Shown here piece after piece: positions 16,659-24,522 of a DNA stretch of 64,000 nucleotides. The position numbers and the translations under genes were made by a program. Position 1 is the first letter of the stretch. The number at the start of each line of letters is the position of its first letter. The stretch comes from Bacillus sp. ISL-51. Lineage in GTDB: Bacteria > Bacillota > Bacilli > Bacillales > Bacillaceae. The notes below the pieces were generated by a model. It saw nothing but the letters and a program-made list of their open reading frames with translations, ran no database searches and was not told the DNA's origin. The stretch lies in the NCBI RefSeq assembly GCF_018613535.1, contig NZ_JAGGQB010000006.1:490880-554879 (forward strand). The letters are read 5' to 3'.

Positions 16659-17571
16659 AAGTTGGCGCTATCGTTTCTAAAAATGTTTTCACGGCTTTTC
16701 GGTAGCTCTCCGGATTTTTCGAATATGACATGGCATGGCCGCCAGCTTCGGCAAGATACAGCATCTTCGGCCCGCGTTTTCTGCGGTACAGTAATTCCGA
16801 GAAAGCGGGAGGAATATAGTCATCTTCCTTGCTGTGAATAAACAAAACAGGCTGTCTGATGCGGCTTATGACGGATAAAGGCGACACATCCCGGATGGAG
16901 TACCCCTCCCTTATCCGTAAAAAGACGTCAGCCAAAGGCAAAACCGGCCATGGAGGCAGCCGAAACTCGCGCTTCAGCCTGTAGGCGAGCTGTCCGCGAA
17001 AGCTGGCAAAAGGACAATCAGCTATATAAAAATCGGCGCAGCCGTTGTCCTGACAGTCTCCCGCGTATAAGAGAGCCGTCACGGCCCCCATCGATTCGCC
17101 GTGGATGCCGATCAGCCCGCCGGCTCCGGTTTTTTTGCGCACCCAGTTTACCGCTTCATGTAAATCATCCTTTTCAAAATATCCGTAACTCGTCGTTTTG
17201 CCGCCGCTTTTTCCGTGTCTGCGGTGGTCATACATCAGCACATTCCAGCCCAAATCTAAAAATAAGTGCATGTATTTCAGTGAATTGAACACATTTACCG
17301 TGACGCCGTGGCAGATGATGATGGTATTTGCCGTATCATAAGGCGCGATATAATAGCCTTTTATGTCATACCCGTGGCGGGACGGGATGACCGCTTCTTC
17401 TTTTTCCATCGTGTGAAAGGATTCAAATATGTCGTGCCCGTCTGCGATTTCCTTCTTCATAATCTCTTCATCGGTTTTTTTCTTAATGAACATGATCACA
17501 TTCGTAAACCCAATCCCAGCCGCCAAAATAACGGTGCAAACCGAACCGAACACCGCCAGCCATTTTTTCAT
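16657..17571 (-). CDS. yqkD: Membrane-anchored alpha/beta hydrolase YqkD
   Basis: 304 residues. An N-terminal hydrophobic segment (WLAVFGSVCTVILAAGIGFT) is an uncleaved anchor, so the domain probably faces outward. Hydrolase features: IICHGVTVN oxyanion loop, YDHRRHGKSGG, nucleophile elbow GIHGESMGAV, and catalytic Asp and His in SKEDDYIPP and EAGGHAMSY. Substrate unknown. GGAGAA precedes ATG 17571. Same gene and place as B. subtilis yqkD. Confidence 0.9.
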   Translation of the reverse strand: MKKWLAVFGSVCTVILAAGIGFTNVIMFIKKKTDEEIMKKEIADGHDIFESFHTMEKEEAVIPSRHGYDIKGYYIAPYDTANTIIICHGVTVNVFNSLKYMHLFLDLGWNVLMYDHRRHGKSGGKTTSYGYFEKDDLHEAVNWVRKKTGAGGLIGIHGESMGAVTALLYAGDCQDNGCADFYIADCPFASFRGQLAYRLKREFRLPPWPVLPLADVFLRIREGYSIRDVSPLSVISRIRQPVLFIHSKEDDYIPPAFSELLYRRKRGPKMLYLAEAGGHAMSYSKNPESYRKAVKTFLETIAPT

Positions 17572-17640
17572 GAAGCATTCTCCTTTCTGAATAACGCATA
17601 AGGTTTAATATGACACATTTTCAAAAAATCCTTCAGGTGA

Positions 17641-17661
17641 ACGTTGCTCTTTACGCAGCGT
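17641..17661 (+). repeat. Inverted repeat before the MerR remnant, possible old operator
   Basis: ACGTTGC-N7-GCAGCGT, arms complementary except at one position. MerR regulators bind such dyads in their promoters. About 40 nt before the first remaining MerR codon. Confidence 0.35.
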
Positions 17662-17703
17662 CATGCCGTATCATTAACATATAACGAACATGGAGGGGAA
17701 AAA

Positions 17704-18163
17704 ACATATACAGTAGGGGAATCTGCAAGACTGACAGAACGCACTTTAAGATATTACGACCAAAAAGGCGTGTAAACCCGCGGACTGCGAAGCAAACGGC
17801 CGCCGCGTTTATTCACATGGATCATTGTTTGAATTGAATAAGATATTAGCATTAACGTTTATCGGCTGTTCTCTGGCAGAAATAAAGAAATACATACATT
17901 CACCTGCACAACAAGTAATAGACACATTAATCAAGCATAAACAACAGCTTATGAACAAAAGACGACATATAGACAAAGCAATTGATACCATCAGCCGAGC
18001 GGAAGCAATGATCAAGAATAAAAGTCGGGCTGACAGCGATAATGTACTGTCACTTTTATGGCACTATCAGCATGAGGAAGAAGGGATGCAATGGTTTACC
18101 GAACATATTTCAAATGATGCTGATGAGGCAGCAGCACATCTTGCCGAACAAGAGGAAAGATAG
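17704..18163 (+). pseudogene. Decayed MerR-family transcriptional regulator
   Basis: The N-terminal winged helix is recognisable (TYTVGESARLTERTLRYYDQKG), but the frame stops at TAA 17773-17775. Reading on in another frame from the same place gives KPADCEANGRRVYSHGSLFELNKILAL, the normal continuation, through to HLAEQEER and the stop at 18163. One extra base near 17771-17772 explains the break. The helix-turn-helix is about four residues short, and no start codon follows the GGAGGGG ribosome site. A shorter open frame from TTG 17825 would lack DNA-binding residues. Effector unknown. Confidence 0.8.
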
Positions 18164-18223
18164 TTGTCCGCCTTCCGCGTCCGTGATACACTTGCTTCAC
18201 AATCATCCGAATACGGGGGCATA

Positions 18224-18454
18224 ATGATGAAAAAGAAGCAGTCATCTAAGGAAAAACACAGCTTGAAAGACGACCTGCAAGCTGACCTGAAGGCCAAGCT
18301 TTTGCAAATGAAAAGTGAGCTGAAGGAAGAGGGTGAGAAAAAACAAGCGCAAAAAAAGGCGGAACAGATCAGAAAACGCAAAGAAATCGAAAAGAATAAA
18401 AGCTTTGAAGAACTGCTGAATGAAAGCAATCTTGATTGGCACAAATATAAATAA
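18224..18454 (+). CDS. yqkE: Small charged protein YqkE
   Basis: 76 residues, almost all Lys/Glu/Gln and strongly helical (LKDDLQADLKAKLLQMKSEL...), ending with the conserved SFEELLNESNLDWHKYK tail. The tail and start match B. subtilis YqkE, a DUF3886-type protein of unknown function. ATG 18224 and 18227 are both possible. Single gene with its own terminator. Confidence 0.85.
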   Translation: MMKKKQSSKEKHSLKDDLQADLKAKLLQMKSELKEEGEKKQAQKKAEQIRKRKEIEKNKSFEELLNESNLDWHKYK

Positions 18455-18489
18455 ACCAGCATCTGAAAAAGATGCTGGTTTATTTGTTT
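18453..18489. terminator. Bidirectional terminator between yqkE and yqkF
   Basis: AAACCAGCATCT pairs with AGATGCTGGTTT around GAAAA, flanked by A and T tracts on both sides; the genes converge here. Confidence 0.88.
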
Positions 18490-19408
18490 AGGAGCGATGA
18501 GCTTCGTATACGCTTCGTTTTGTATAAAATTGCAGTGCTTTTATTTCTTGTCCGCTTAAACGGCGGGCCTCTGCCGCCAAGCAGTTCTCTTTGAGCTGCT
18601 CCGGTGAGCTTGCTCCCGTAATGACAGAGGCGGCAGCCGGCTGTGAAAGCAGGTATTGAAGAGACAATTCCGTCATGCTGAGATCCGGGGCGACACCGGA
18701 AATGGCTCTTTTGGTGTCGGCCAATTCTTCAAAAGAATACGTTAAATAACCGTGCTGTTTCACGCGGCCGCCTGCCTGATCCAGCGGTTTTTCCGTCAGC
18801 AGCCCTTTTGCGACCGGGCCCCTTGCGACTATGCTGATTCCGTGCTCCTCCAAAAGAGGCAGCCATTCCTCAGGGCGCCGGTCGAGAAGGCTGAATTGCA
18901 TCATAACACTTGTGATGTTAGATTTTTTTACATATTCTTTGATGACGTTCGGACGGATGGAGGAGATGCCGTAGTAACGGATCACTCCTTCTTGTTTTAA
19001 GTCCTCAAACGCTTCGATCGTTTCCTCAATGTTGTCTTCCATCGTGCCGCCGTGCAGCTGATAAAGGTCGATATAATCCGTTTTCAGCCGGGCAAGGCTG
19101 TTTTTGACCGCTTCTTTTATGTATGCTTTTGAAGCGTCCCAATACCAGCCGTCTTTTTCATCACTCCAGCGGTTCCCGGCTTTAGTGGCTAAAATGATAT
19201 CGTGCCGCCGGTTTTGAATGGCTTCCCCGACAATTTCCTCATTCCGGCCGAAATCATAAAGGTCGGCGGTGTCTAAATAATTGATGCCGAGTTCAATCGC
19301 TTCATCCAAAATGGACAGCGCTTTGTTTTTGTCTGTACCGAGTGACATGCAGCCGAGCCCGATTTCGCTTATTTCTAAATCAGAACGGCCTAACGTGCGT
19401 TTTCTCAT
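18488..19408 (-). CDS. yqkF: Aldo/keto reductase YqkF
   Basis: 306-residue NADP(H)-dependent oxidoreductase of the TIM-barrel AKR family (AKR11-like). Catalytic residues seen: Asp and Tyr in YLDTADLYDFGRNEE, Lys in ILATKAG, His in YQLHGG. The C-terminal SVITGASSPEQLKEN stretch contacts the cofactor. Physiological substrate unknown. Start ATG 19408 after AGGAGCG. The mciZ gene lies just upstream on the same strand. Confidence 0.92.
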   Translation of the reverse strand: MRKRTLGRSDLEISEIGLGCMSLGTDKNKALSILDEAIELGINYLDTADLYDFGRNEEIVGEAIQNRRHDIILATKAGNRWSDEKDGWYWDASKAYIKEAVKNSLARLKTDYIDLYQLHGGTMEDNIEETIEAFEDLKQEGVIRYYGISSIRPNVIKEYVKKSNITSVMMQFSLLDRRPEEWLPLLEEHGISIVARGPVAKGLLTEKPLDQAGGRVKQHGYLTYSFEELADTKRAISGVAPDLSMTELSLQYLLSQPAAASVITGASSPEQLKENCLAAEARRLSGQEIKALQFYTKRSVYEAHRS

Positions 19409-19470
19409 GGTTTCGCTCCTTTTTCTGGTCTTTTATTGACCGTAATATAAAGGCGCGAAGTTTTCAACTG

Positions 19471-19593
19471 TTAAGGCCCGGCGATCCAATCTCCGACATA
19501 ACGGAATGTGCGCCCGTACTCTTTCAGCTTAGCCCGCACTTCCCAAGCCTTTCCGACCAAAACGATGCTTTTTTCCATCCGGTACACCTTCAA
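19471..19593 (-). CDS. mciZ: Z-ring inhibitor peptide MciZ
   Basis: A 40-residue peptide that binds FtsZ and blocks Z-ring assembly in the mother cell during sporulation. Residues 13-29 (VGKAWEVRAKLKEYGRT) and the FRYVGDWIAGP end match my memory of B. subtilis MciZ, which lies in the same place between yqkF and nudF. Translation starts at TTG 19593, 8 nt after GGGAGGTG. A sigma-E-like -10 (CATACATT, minus strand 19629-19636) lies upstream, but its -35 is poor. Confidence 0.88.
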   Translation of the reverse strand: MKVYRMEKSIVLVGKAWEVRAKLKEYGRTFRYVGDWIAGP

Positions 19594-19668
19594 GCGAAAA
19601 GCACCTCCCTATTATGCATGTATGATAAAATGTATGAGGCATAATAGAGAGACAGAACGGGAGATGAA

Positions 19669-20226
19669 ATGATGAAACATTTAGAAGAAAAAACACTTTC
19701 TAAAAAGCAGCTTTATAATGGGAAAGTAATAGACCTTTACTTGGAGGATGTAGAACTTCCGAACGGAAAAACAAGCAAACGGGAAATCGTCAAGCATCCG
19801 GGGGCAGTTGCAGTGCTCGCGTTGACGGAAGAAGGAAAAATGATTTTGGTCAGCCAGTTCAGGAAGCCGCTGGAGCGGACAATCGTTGAGATTCCGGCCG
19901 GTAAGCTCGAAAAAGGTGAAGAGCCGGAGCATACGGCATTAAGAGAGCTTGAAGAAGAGACGGGGTATACGGCGGAAACCTTGACGAAAATCACCGCTTT
20001 TTATACATCGCCCGGGTTTGCGGACGAGATCGTGCATCTTTTCCTTGCCGAAGGGCTTTCCCCGCTTGAAGAAAAACGGGAGCTTGATGAGGACGAATTT
20101 GTCGAAGTGATGCTGGTCACGCTTGAAGAAGCGCTGGAGCTGGCGGAATCCCGCCAAGTGTACGATGCAAAAACGGCGTATGCAATTCAGTATCTTCAGC
20201 TGAAGGAAGCGCTGAAGAGAAAATGA
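19669..20226 (+). CDS. nudF: ADP-ribose pyrophosphatase (Nudix)
   Basis: Splits ADP-ribose to AMP and ribose 5-phosphate, clearing a reactive NAD breakdown product. 185 residues; the Nudix box runs from Gly78 to Tyr100 with REL-EEETG in full. Upstream VSQFRKPLERTIVEIPAG is typical of NudF. ATG 19669 has a second ATG next to it, with GGGAGATG upstream. The stop overlaps the start of the endonuclease Q gene (ATGATGA), so the two are probably translationally coupled. Confidence 0.94.
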   Translation: MMKHLEEKTLSKKQLYNGKVIDLYLEDVELPNGKTSKREIVKHPGAVAVLALTEEGKMILVSQFRKPLERTIVEIPAGKLEKGEEPEHTALRELEEETGYTAETLTKITAFYTSPGFADEIVHLFLAEGLSPLEEKRELDEDEFVEVMLVTLEEALELAESRQVYDAKTAYAIQYLQLKEALKRK

Positions 20227-21389
20227 TGAAAACCGTATATGCGGATCTGCATATTCATATCGGACGTACCTATACGGGGAGACCGGTCAAGATCACCGGA
20301 GCCAAAACGCTGACCTTGGACCGGATATTAGCTGAAGCAAGCGAGGGGAAAGGAATTGAGCTGTTAGGCATTATTGACTGCCATTCTCCGGAAGTCATTC
20401 AAGAAATTGAACACGGAATTGACTCAGGGAAATACCATGAGCTGAAAGAGGGCGGTATCCGTTACCGGAATACAACGCTTCTGTTAGGAAGTGAACTGGA
20501 GATATATGATCAATCCTGCCGCGGGCCGATTCACGTTCTGGTCTTTATGCCGGCTCTTGCGGAGATGAAGGAATTTTCCGCGTGGCTGGCTGAGCGGCTC
20601 AAAAACATTCATCTCAGCTCACAGCGCATTTACGAAACCGGTTTGAATCTTCAAACGAAAACGAAGGAGTTGGGCGGGCTGTTTATTCCCGCCCATATAT
20701 TCACTCCGCACAAAAGTCTCTACGGGAAAGGCGTCAACGCTTCCTTGGCTGAAGTATTCGAGCCTTCGCTCATTGATGCGGTTGAGCTCGGTTTAAGCTG
20801 TGACACGGAAATGGCCTCCCGGTTATCGGAGCTTGACCGATATACATTTTTAACAAATTCTGATGCGCATTCCTTAGGGAAAATCGGCAGAGAATATAAT
20901 CAATTGCTTCTTCAAGAAGCGAATTTTACGGAATTTTCTCTGGCGTTAAAAGGGAAAGACGGCAGAAAGATCGCCGCTAATTACGGACTGAACCCGAAGC
21001 TTGGGAAGTATTACCGGACGGCTTGCGATACATGCGGAAGTCCGCTTGAAAAAGGGGATGGAGTCTGTGCGGAGTGCGGCGGCAAAACATTTACAAAGGG
21101 TGTCAGTGAGCGGCTGGAAGAACTCAGCGATCAAAAAAAAAGCCGCGCTGTGCGGCCCCCGTATATCCATCAAATCCCGCTGCAATTTGTTCCCGGCGTC
21201 GGGCCGAAAACATTGGAAAAGCTGAAGCTGGCCTTCGGGACCGAGATGGCGATCCTGCATCAGGCGGAAGAAGAGGACTTAGCGCGCGTGGTGCCGCGTA
21301 AAATAGCGGCCGTCATCCACAAAGCGCGCACAGGACAAATAGGGCTTGAGGCCGGAGGCGGAGGAACGTATGGACGGCTCAAGCCTTAA
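20223..21389 (+). CDS. yqxK: Endonuclease Q homologue YqxK
   Basis: 388 residues. An N-terminal PHP phosphoesterase domain (ADLHIHIG, IIDCHSPE, FIPAHIFTPH, TNSDAHS) carries the metal ligands. A four-Cys zinc ribbon (CDTCGSPLEKGDGVCAECGG) is near residue 268. A C-terminal helix-hairpin-helix (FVPGVGPKTLEKL) should hold DNA. This is the domain order of EndoQ, first known from archaea and some Bacillus, which nicks 5' of deaminated bases such as hypoxanthine and uracil. DNA repair is therefore likely. Overlaps nudF by 4 nt. Confidence 0.88.
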   Translation: MMKTVYADLHIHIGRTYTGRPVKITGAKTLTLDRILAEASEGKGIELLGIIDCHSPEVIQEIEHGIDSGKYHELKEGGIRYRNTTLLLGSELEIYDQSCRGPIHVLVFMPALAEMKEFSAWLAERLKNIHLSSQRIYETGLNLQTKTKELGGLFIPAHIFTPHKSLYGKGVNASLAEVFEPSLIDAVELGLSCDTEMASRLSELDRYTFLTNSDAHSLGKIGREYNQLLLQEANFTEFSLALKGKDGRKIAANYGLNPKLGKYYRTACDTCGSPLEKGDGVCAECGGKTFTKGVSERLEELSDQKKSRAVRPPYIHQIPLQFVPGVGPKTLEKLKLAFGTEMAILHQAEEEDLARVVPRKIAAVIHKARTGQIGLEAGGGGTYGRLKP

Positions 21390-21398
21390 AGGCGGTGT

Positions 21399-21752
21399 TT
21401 ATCCGAGCTCCTCTTGAATCTTCTTTTTCGTTCGGATAAATGCGATCAATTGGATGATCTCATCCTGAGTCAGCGGCTGTCCGTCAACAGTCAGCGTCCC
21501 TGATCCTTCGGCTGCTTCCGTTAATTCAACGGCATGGGCGAAGGGTTTTGCTTTTTTTTCAGCACGGCCGAGTAAATCGTCGCATGTCGTATCAAACAGA
21601 TCAGCGAGCGTACCCAGCGCCTCAAAAGACGGACGCCGGTAGCCTGACTCATATCCGGCGTACGTGCTTTTGGCGATGCCGAGCCGGTCAGCTGTATACT
21701 GCAGCGACCAGTTTTTCTTTTTTCTCAGTTCAGTTAAACGATCTAAATTCAT
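21399..21752 (-). CDS. ansR: AnsR, XRE-family repressor of ansAB
   Basis: 117-residue repressor of the divergent ansAB operon, relieved by asparagine in B. subtilis. The N-terminal helix-turn-helix covers residues 5-58 (LGIAKSTYAGYESGYRRPS). The C-terminal part (LTVDGQPLTQDEIIQLIAFIRTK) probably senses or dimerises. ATG 21752 is chosen by family; a TTG two codons upstream is 5 nt after GGAG and cannot be excluded. It ends 9 nt from the end of yqxK. Confidence 0.92.
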   Translation of the reverse strand: MNLDRLTELRKKKNWSLQYTADRLGIAKSTYAGYESGYRRPSFEALGTLADLFDTTCDDLLGRAEKKAKPFAHAVELTEAAEGSGTLTVDGQPLTQDEIIQLIAFIRTKKKIQEELG

Positions 21753-21789
21753 ATTCAAAACCGCTCCTTTTCACTTGAGCAAATTATAT

Positions 21790-21801
21790 CATATCGATAT
21801 G
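21790..21801. promoter_or_regulatory. Perfect 12-bp palindrome in the ansR promoter region
   Basis: CATATCGATATG, followed on the minus strand by a TATAAT -10 for ansR. It is a candidate AnsR autoregulatory operator; binding is not shown. Confidence 0.45.
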
Positions 21802-21832
21802 TAAAAGTGTACGCGAATTGAATAACAATAGC

Positions 21833-21861
21833 TTGATTAATTTCATTTGTCTGTCTATAAT
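21833..21861 (+). promoter_or_regulatory. Sigma-A promoter of ansAB
   Basis: TTGATT (21833-21838), 17-nt spacer, TATAAT (21856-21861), about 67 nt before ansA. Confidence 0.8.
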
Positions 21862-21927
21862 TTGATTAAAAGTATGCGAAAAGCGAATGCTTAATACATC
21901 TTGAGAAATGATGAAGAGGTGCAGGGT

Positions 21928-22917
21928 ATGAAAAAATTATTGCTGTTAACAACCGGAGGAACAATCGCCTCAGTCGAAGGAGAAAACGGGCTTGCACCCG
22001 GGGTAAAAGCAGATGAATTGTTAACTTACGTATCAAAACTTGATAACGATTACACGATGGAAACCCATTCGTTAATGAACATCGACAGCACAAATATGCA
22101 GCCTGAGTATTGGGCCGATATAGCTGAAGCCGTAAAAGAGAAATATGATGCTTATGACGGGTTTGTCATTACTCACGGCACGGACACGATGGCTTACACA
22201 TCAGCGGCATTGTCTTATATGCTCCAGCATGCTGATAAGCCGATTGTCATTACAGGTTCGCAAATTCCGATTACATTTCAAAAAACCGATGCCAAAAAAA
22301 ATATCACAGATGCGATCCGCTTCGCATGTGAAGGAGTGGGCGGCGTATACGTCGTATTCGACGGCAGAGTCATTCAAGGCACCCGCGCCATTAAACTGAG
22401 AACAAAAAGCTATGATGCATTCGAGAGCATTAACTATCCGTATATCGCGTTTATCACAGAGGACGGAATTGAATACAATAAACATGTGCATGTACCCGAA
22501 AACGATTCATTTACTGTGAATACATCACTATGCACAGACGTGTGCCTCCTTAAGCTTCATCCGGGACTCAAACCGGAAATGCTTGATGCGTTAAAGGGCA
22601 TGTACAAAGGAATCGTCATTGAAAGCTACGGAAGCGGAGGCGTGCCGTTCGAAGGAAGGGACATCCTTGCCAAGGTCAATGAAATGATCGAAAGCGGCAT
22701 TGTCGTCGTGATTACGACACAATGCTTGGAAGAGGGAGAGGACATGAGCGTGTATGAAGTCGGCCGAAGAGTCAATCAAGACCTCATTATCCGCTCCAGA
22801 AACATGAACACAGAAGCCATCGTGCCGAAATTAATGTGGGCGCTCGGCCAGTCACACAGTTTGGCTGAAGTCAAAAAAATTATGGAAACACCGATCGCAG
22901 ACGACGTTGTACTGTAA
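21928..22917 (+). CDS. ansA: L-asparaginase AnsA
   Basis: Hydrolyses asparagine to aspartate and ammonia in the cytosol. 329 residues; first active-site motif TTGGTIAS near the N-terminus, with its catalytic Thr, and second motif [10 protein letters not shown] near residue 85. Type I (cytosolic), with no signal peptide. ATG 21928 follows GAAGAGGTG; an upstream TTG in frame is ignored. First gene of ansAB under AnsR; the 38-nt gap to ansB supports one transcript. Confidence 0.95.
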   Translation: MKKLLLLTTGGTIASVEGENGLAPGVKADELLTYVSKLDNDYTMETHSLMNIDSTNMQPEYWADIAEAVKEKYDAYDGFVITHGTDTMAYTSAALSYMLQHADKPIVITGSQIPITFQKTDAKKNITDAIRFACEGVGGVYVVFDGRVIQGTRAIKLRTKSYDAFESINYPYIAFITEDGIEYNKHVHVPENDSFTVNTSLCTDVCLLKLHPGLKPEMLDALKGMYKGIVIESYGSGGVPFEGRDILAKVNEMIESGIVVVITTQCLEEGEDMSVYEVGRRVNQDLIIRSRNMNTEAIVPKLMWALGQSHSLAEVKKIMETPIADDVVL

Positions 22918-22955
22918 AACAATGACCATCAACAAAGAGAAAGTAGGGTTTTAGC

Positions 22956-24383
22956 ATGTCAAACGGGCAAAAAGAATATCGTCAGGAAAAAGATTTTCTT
23001 GGAGAAAAACAAATCGAAGCTGATGTGTATTACGGAATTCAAACGCTGCGGGCGAAAGAAAACTTTCCGATTACCGGGTACCGTATCCATGAGGAAATGA
23101 TCAATGCGCTCGCTATCGTAAAAAAAGCGGCCGCGCTTGCCAATATGGACGTCAAACGGCTGTATGAAGGAATCGGAAACGCGATCGTTCAGGCGGCTGA
23201 TGAAATATTGGAAGGCAAATGGCATGACCAATTCATCGTCGATCCGATCCAAGGCGGAGCCGGAACGTCCATGAACATGAATGCCAATGAAGTCATCGGC
23301 AACAGGGCGCTTGAGATCATGGGGCATCAAAAAGGCGAATACATTCACCTCAGCCCGAATACTCACGTCAACATGTCTCAATCGACAAATGATGTATTCC
23401 CGACAGCGATTCATATTTCTACTTTAAAACTTCTTGATAAGCTGCTTGACACGATGGAGCACATGCTGAGCGTATTCAGGGAAAAAGCGAAACAATTTGA
23501 TTCCGTCATTAAAATGGGGCGCACTCATCTTCAGGATGCTGTGCCGATTCGTCTCGGACAGGAATTTGAAGCATACAGCCGGGTGCTCGAACGCGATATC
23601 AAACGGATTAAACAGTCCCGCCAGCATCTCTATGAAGTAAATATGGGAGCGACGGCAGTGGGGACAGGGCTTAACGCTGATCCGCGCTACATAGAACAAG
23701 TCGTTAAGCATCTGGCTGAAATCAGCGGACTCCCGCTCGTCGGCGCCGACCATTTGGTGGATGCCACGCAAAACACCGATGCGTATACAGAAGTATCAGC
23801 GGCATTGAAGGTATGTATGATGAATATGTCTAAAATCGCCAATGATCTGCGCTTAATGGCATCAGGCCCTCGCGCGGGACTTGCGGAAATTTCACTGCCG
23901 GCGCGCCAGCCGGGTTCATCCATTATGCCGGGGAAAGTCAACCCGGTTATGGCAGAGCTGATTAACCAAATCGCCTTCCAAGTCATCGGGAATGACAACA
24001 CGATCTGCCTCGCTTCAGAAGCGGGCCAGCTTGAATTGAACGTAATGGAGCCTGTGCTTGTGTTTAATCTGCTTCAATCGATCAGCATTATGAATAACGG
24101 CTTCCGTTCGTTTACGGATCATTGTTTAGCGGGCATAGAAGCAAACGAAAAACGTCTTCAGCAATATGTAGAAAAAAGCGTCGGCGTCATCACGGCGGTC
24201 AATCCGCATCTCGGCTATGAGGCGGCTGCGAGAATTGCCCGTGAAGCCATCATGACTGGGCAATCTGTACGGGATCTCTGCCTTCAAAATGATGTGCTGA
24301 CAGAAGAAGAATTGGATATTATATTAAATCCGTTTGAAATGACAAAACCGGGAATTGCAGGAAAAGAGCTATTGGAAAAATAA
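22956..24383 (+). CDS. ansB: Aspartate ammonia-lyase (aspartase) AnsB
   Basis: Converts aspartate to fumarate and ammonia, completing asparagine use. 475 residues of the aspartase/fumarase superfamily; the mobile SS loop signature GSSIMPGKVNP is present, as are the substrate-site stretches SQSTNDVFPTA and GRTHLQDAVP. RBS AAAGTAGGG precedes ATG 22956. mleN and mleA follow, so four neighbouring genes handle C4-dicarboxylates. Confidence 0.95.
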   Translation: MSNGQKEYRQEKDFLGEKQIEADVYYGIQTLRAKENFPITGYRIHEEMINALAIVKKAAALANMDVKRLYEGIGNAIVQAADEILEGKWHDQFIVDPIQGGAGTSMNMNANEVIGNRALEIMGHQKGEYIHLSPNTHVNMSQSTNDVFPTAIHISTLKLLDKLLDTMEHMLSVFREKAKQFDSVIKMGRTHLQDAVPIRLGQEFEAYSRVLERDIKRIKQSRQHLYEVNMGATAVGTGLNADPRYIEQVVKHLAEISGLPLVGADHLVDATQNTDAYTEVSAALKVCMMNMSKIANDLRLMASGPRAGLAEISLPARQPGSSIMPGKVNPVMAELINQIAFQVIGNDNTICLASEAGQLELNVMEPVLVFNLLQSISIMNNGFRSFTDHCLAGIEANEKRLQQYVEKSVGVITAVNPHLGYEAAARIAREAIMTGQSVRDLCLQNDVLTEEELDIILNPFEMTKPGIAGKELLEK

Positions 24384-24398
24384 ATTTTTAAGTAATAT

Positions 24399-24434
24399 AG
24401 CCGCTTATTCACTGTTTTTGGTGAATAGGCGGTT
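24399..24434 (+). terminator. Possible terminator after ansB
   Basis: GCCGCTTATTCAC pairs imperfectly with GTGAATAGGCGGT around a T-rich loop. No clear T run follows, so it may be only a hairpin. Confidence 0.4.
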
Positions 24435-24522
24435 GCCATACAAAGGGATGAGGAAGTATAGTATTATTTGTTATATTATTTGATGAAAGCGTTTTAGCTT
24501 TTTTCTTCTAGGGGGATTTCTT

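Noticed and set aside
19629..19636. Sigma-E promoter for mciZ
   Set aside because: The -10 CATACATT is good, but no matching -35 lies 13-15 nt upstream, so it is mentioned only in the gene entry.
22959..23414. A 151-codon minus-strand frame inside ansB
   Set aside because: Shadow of aspartase; no start signal.
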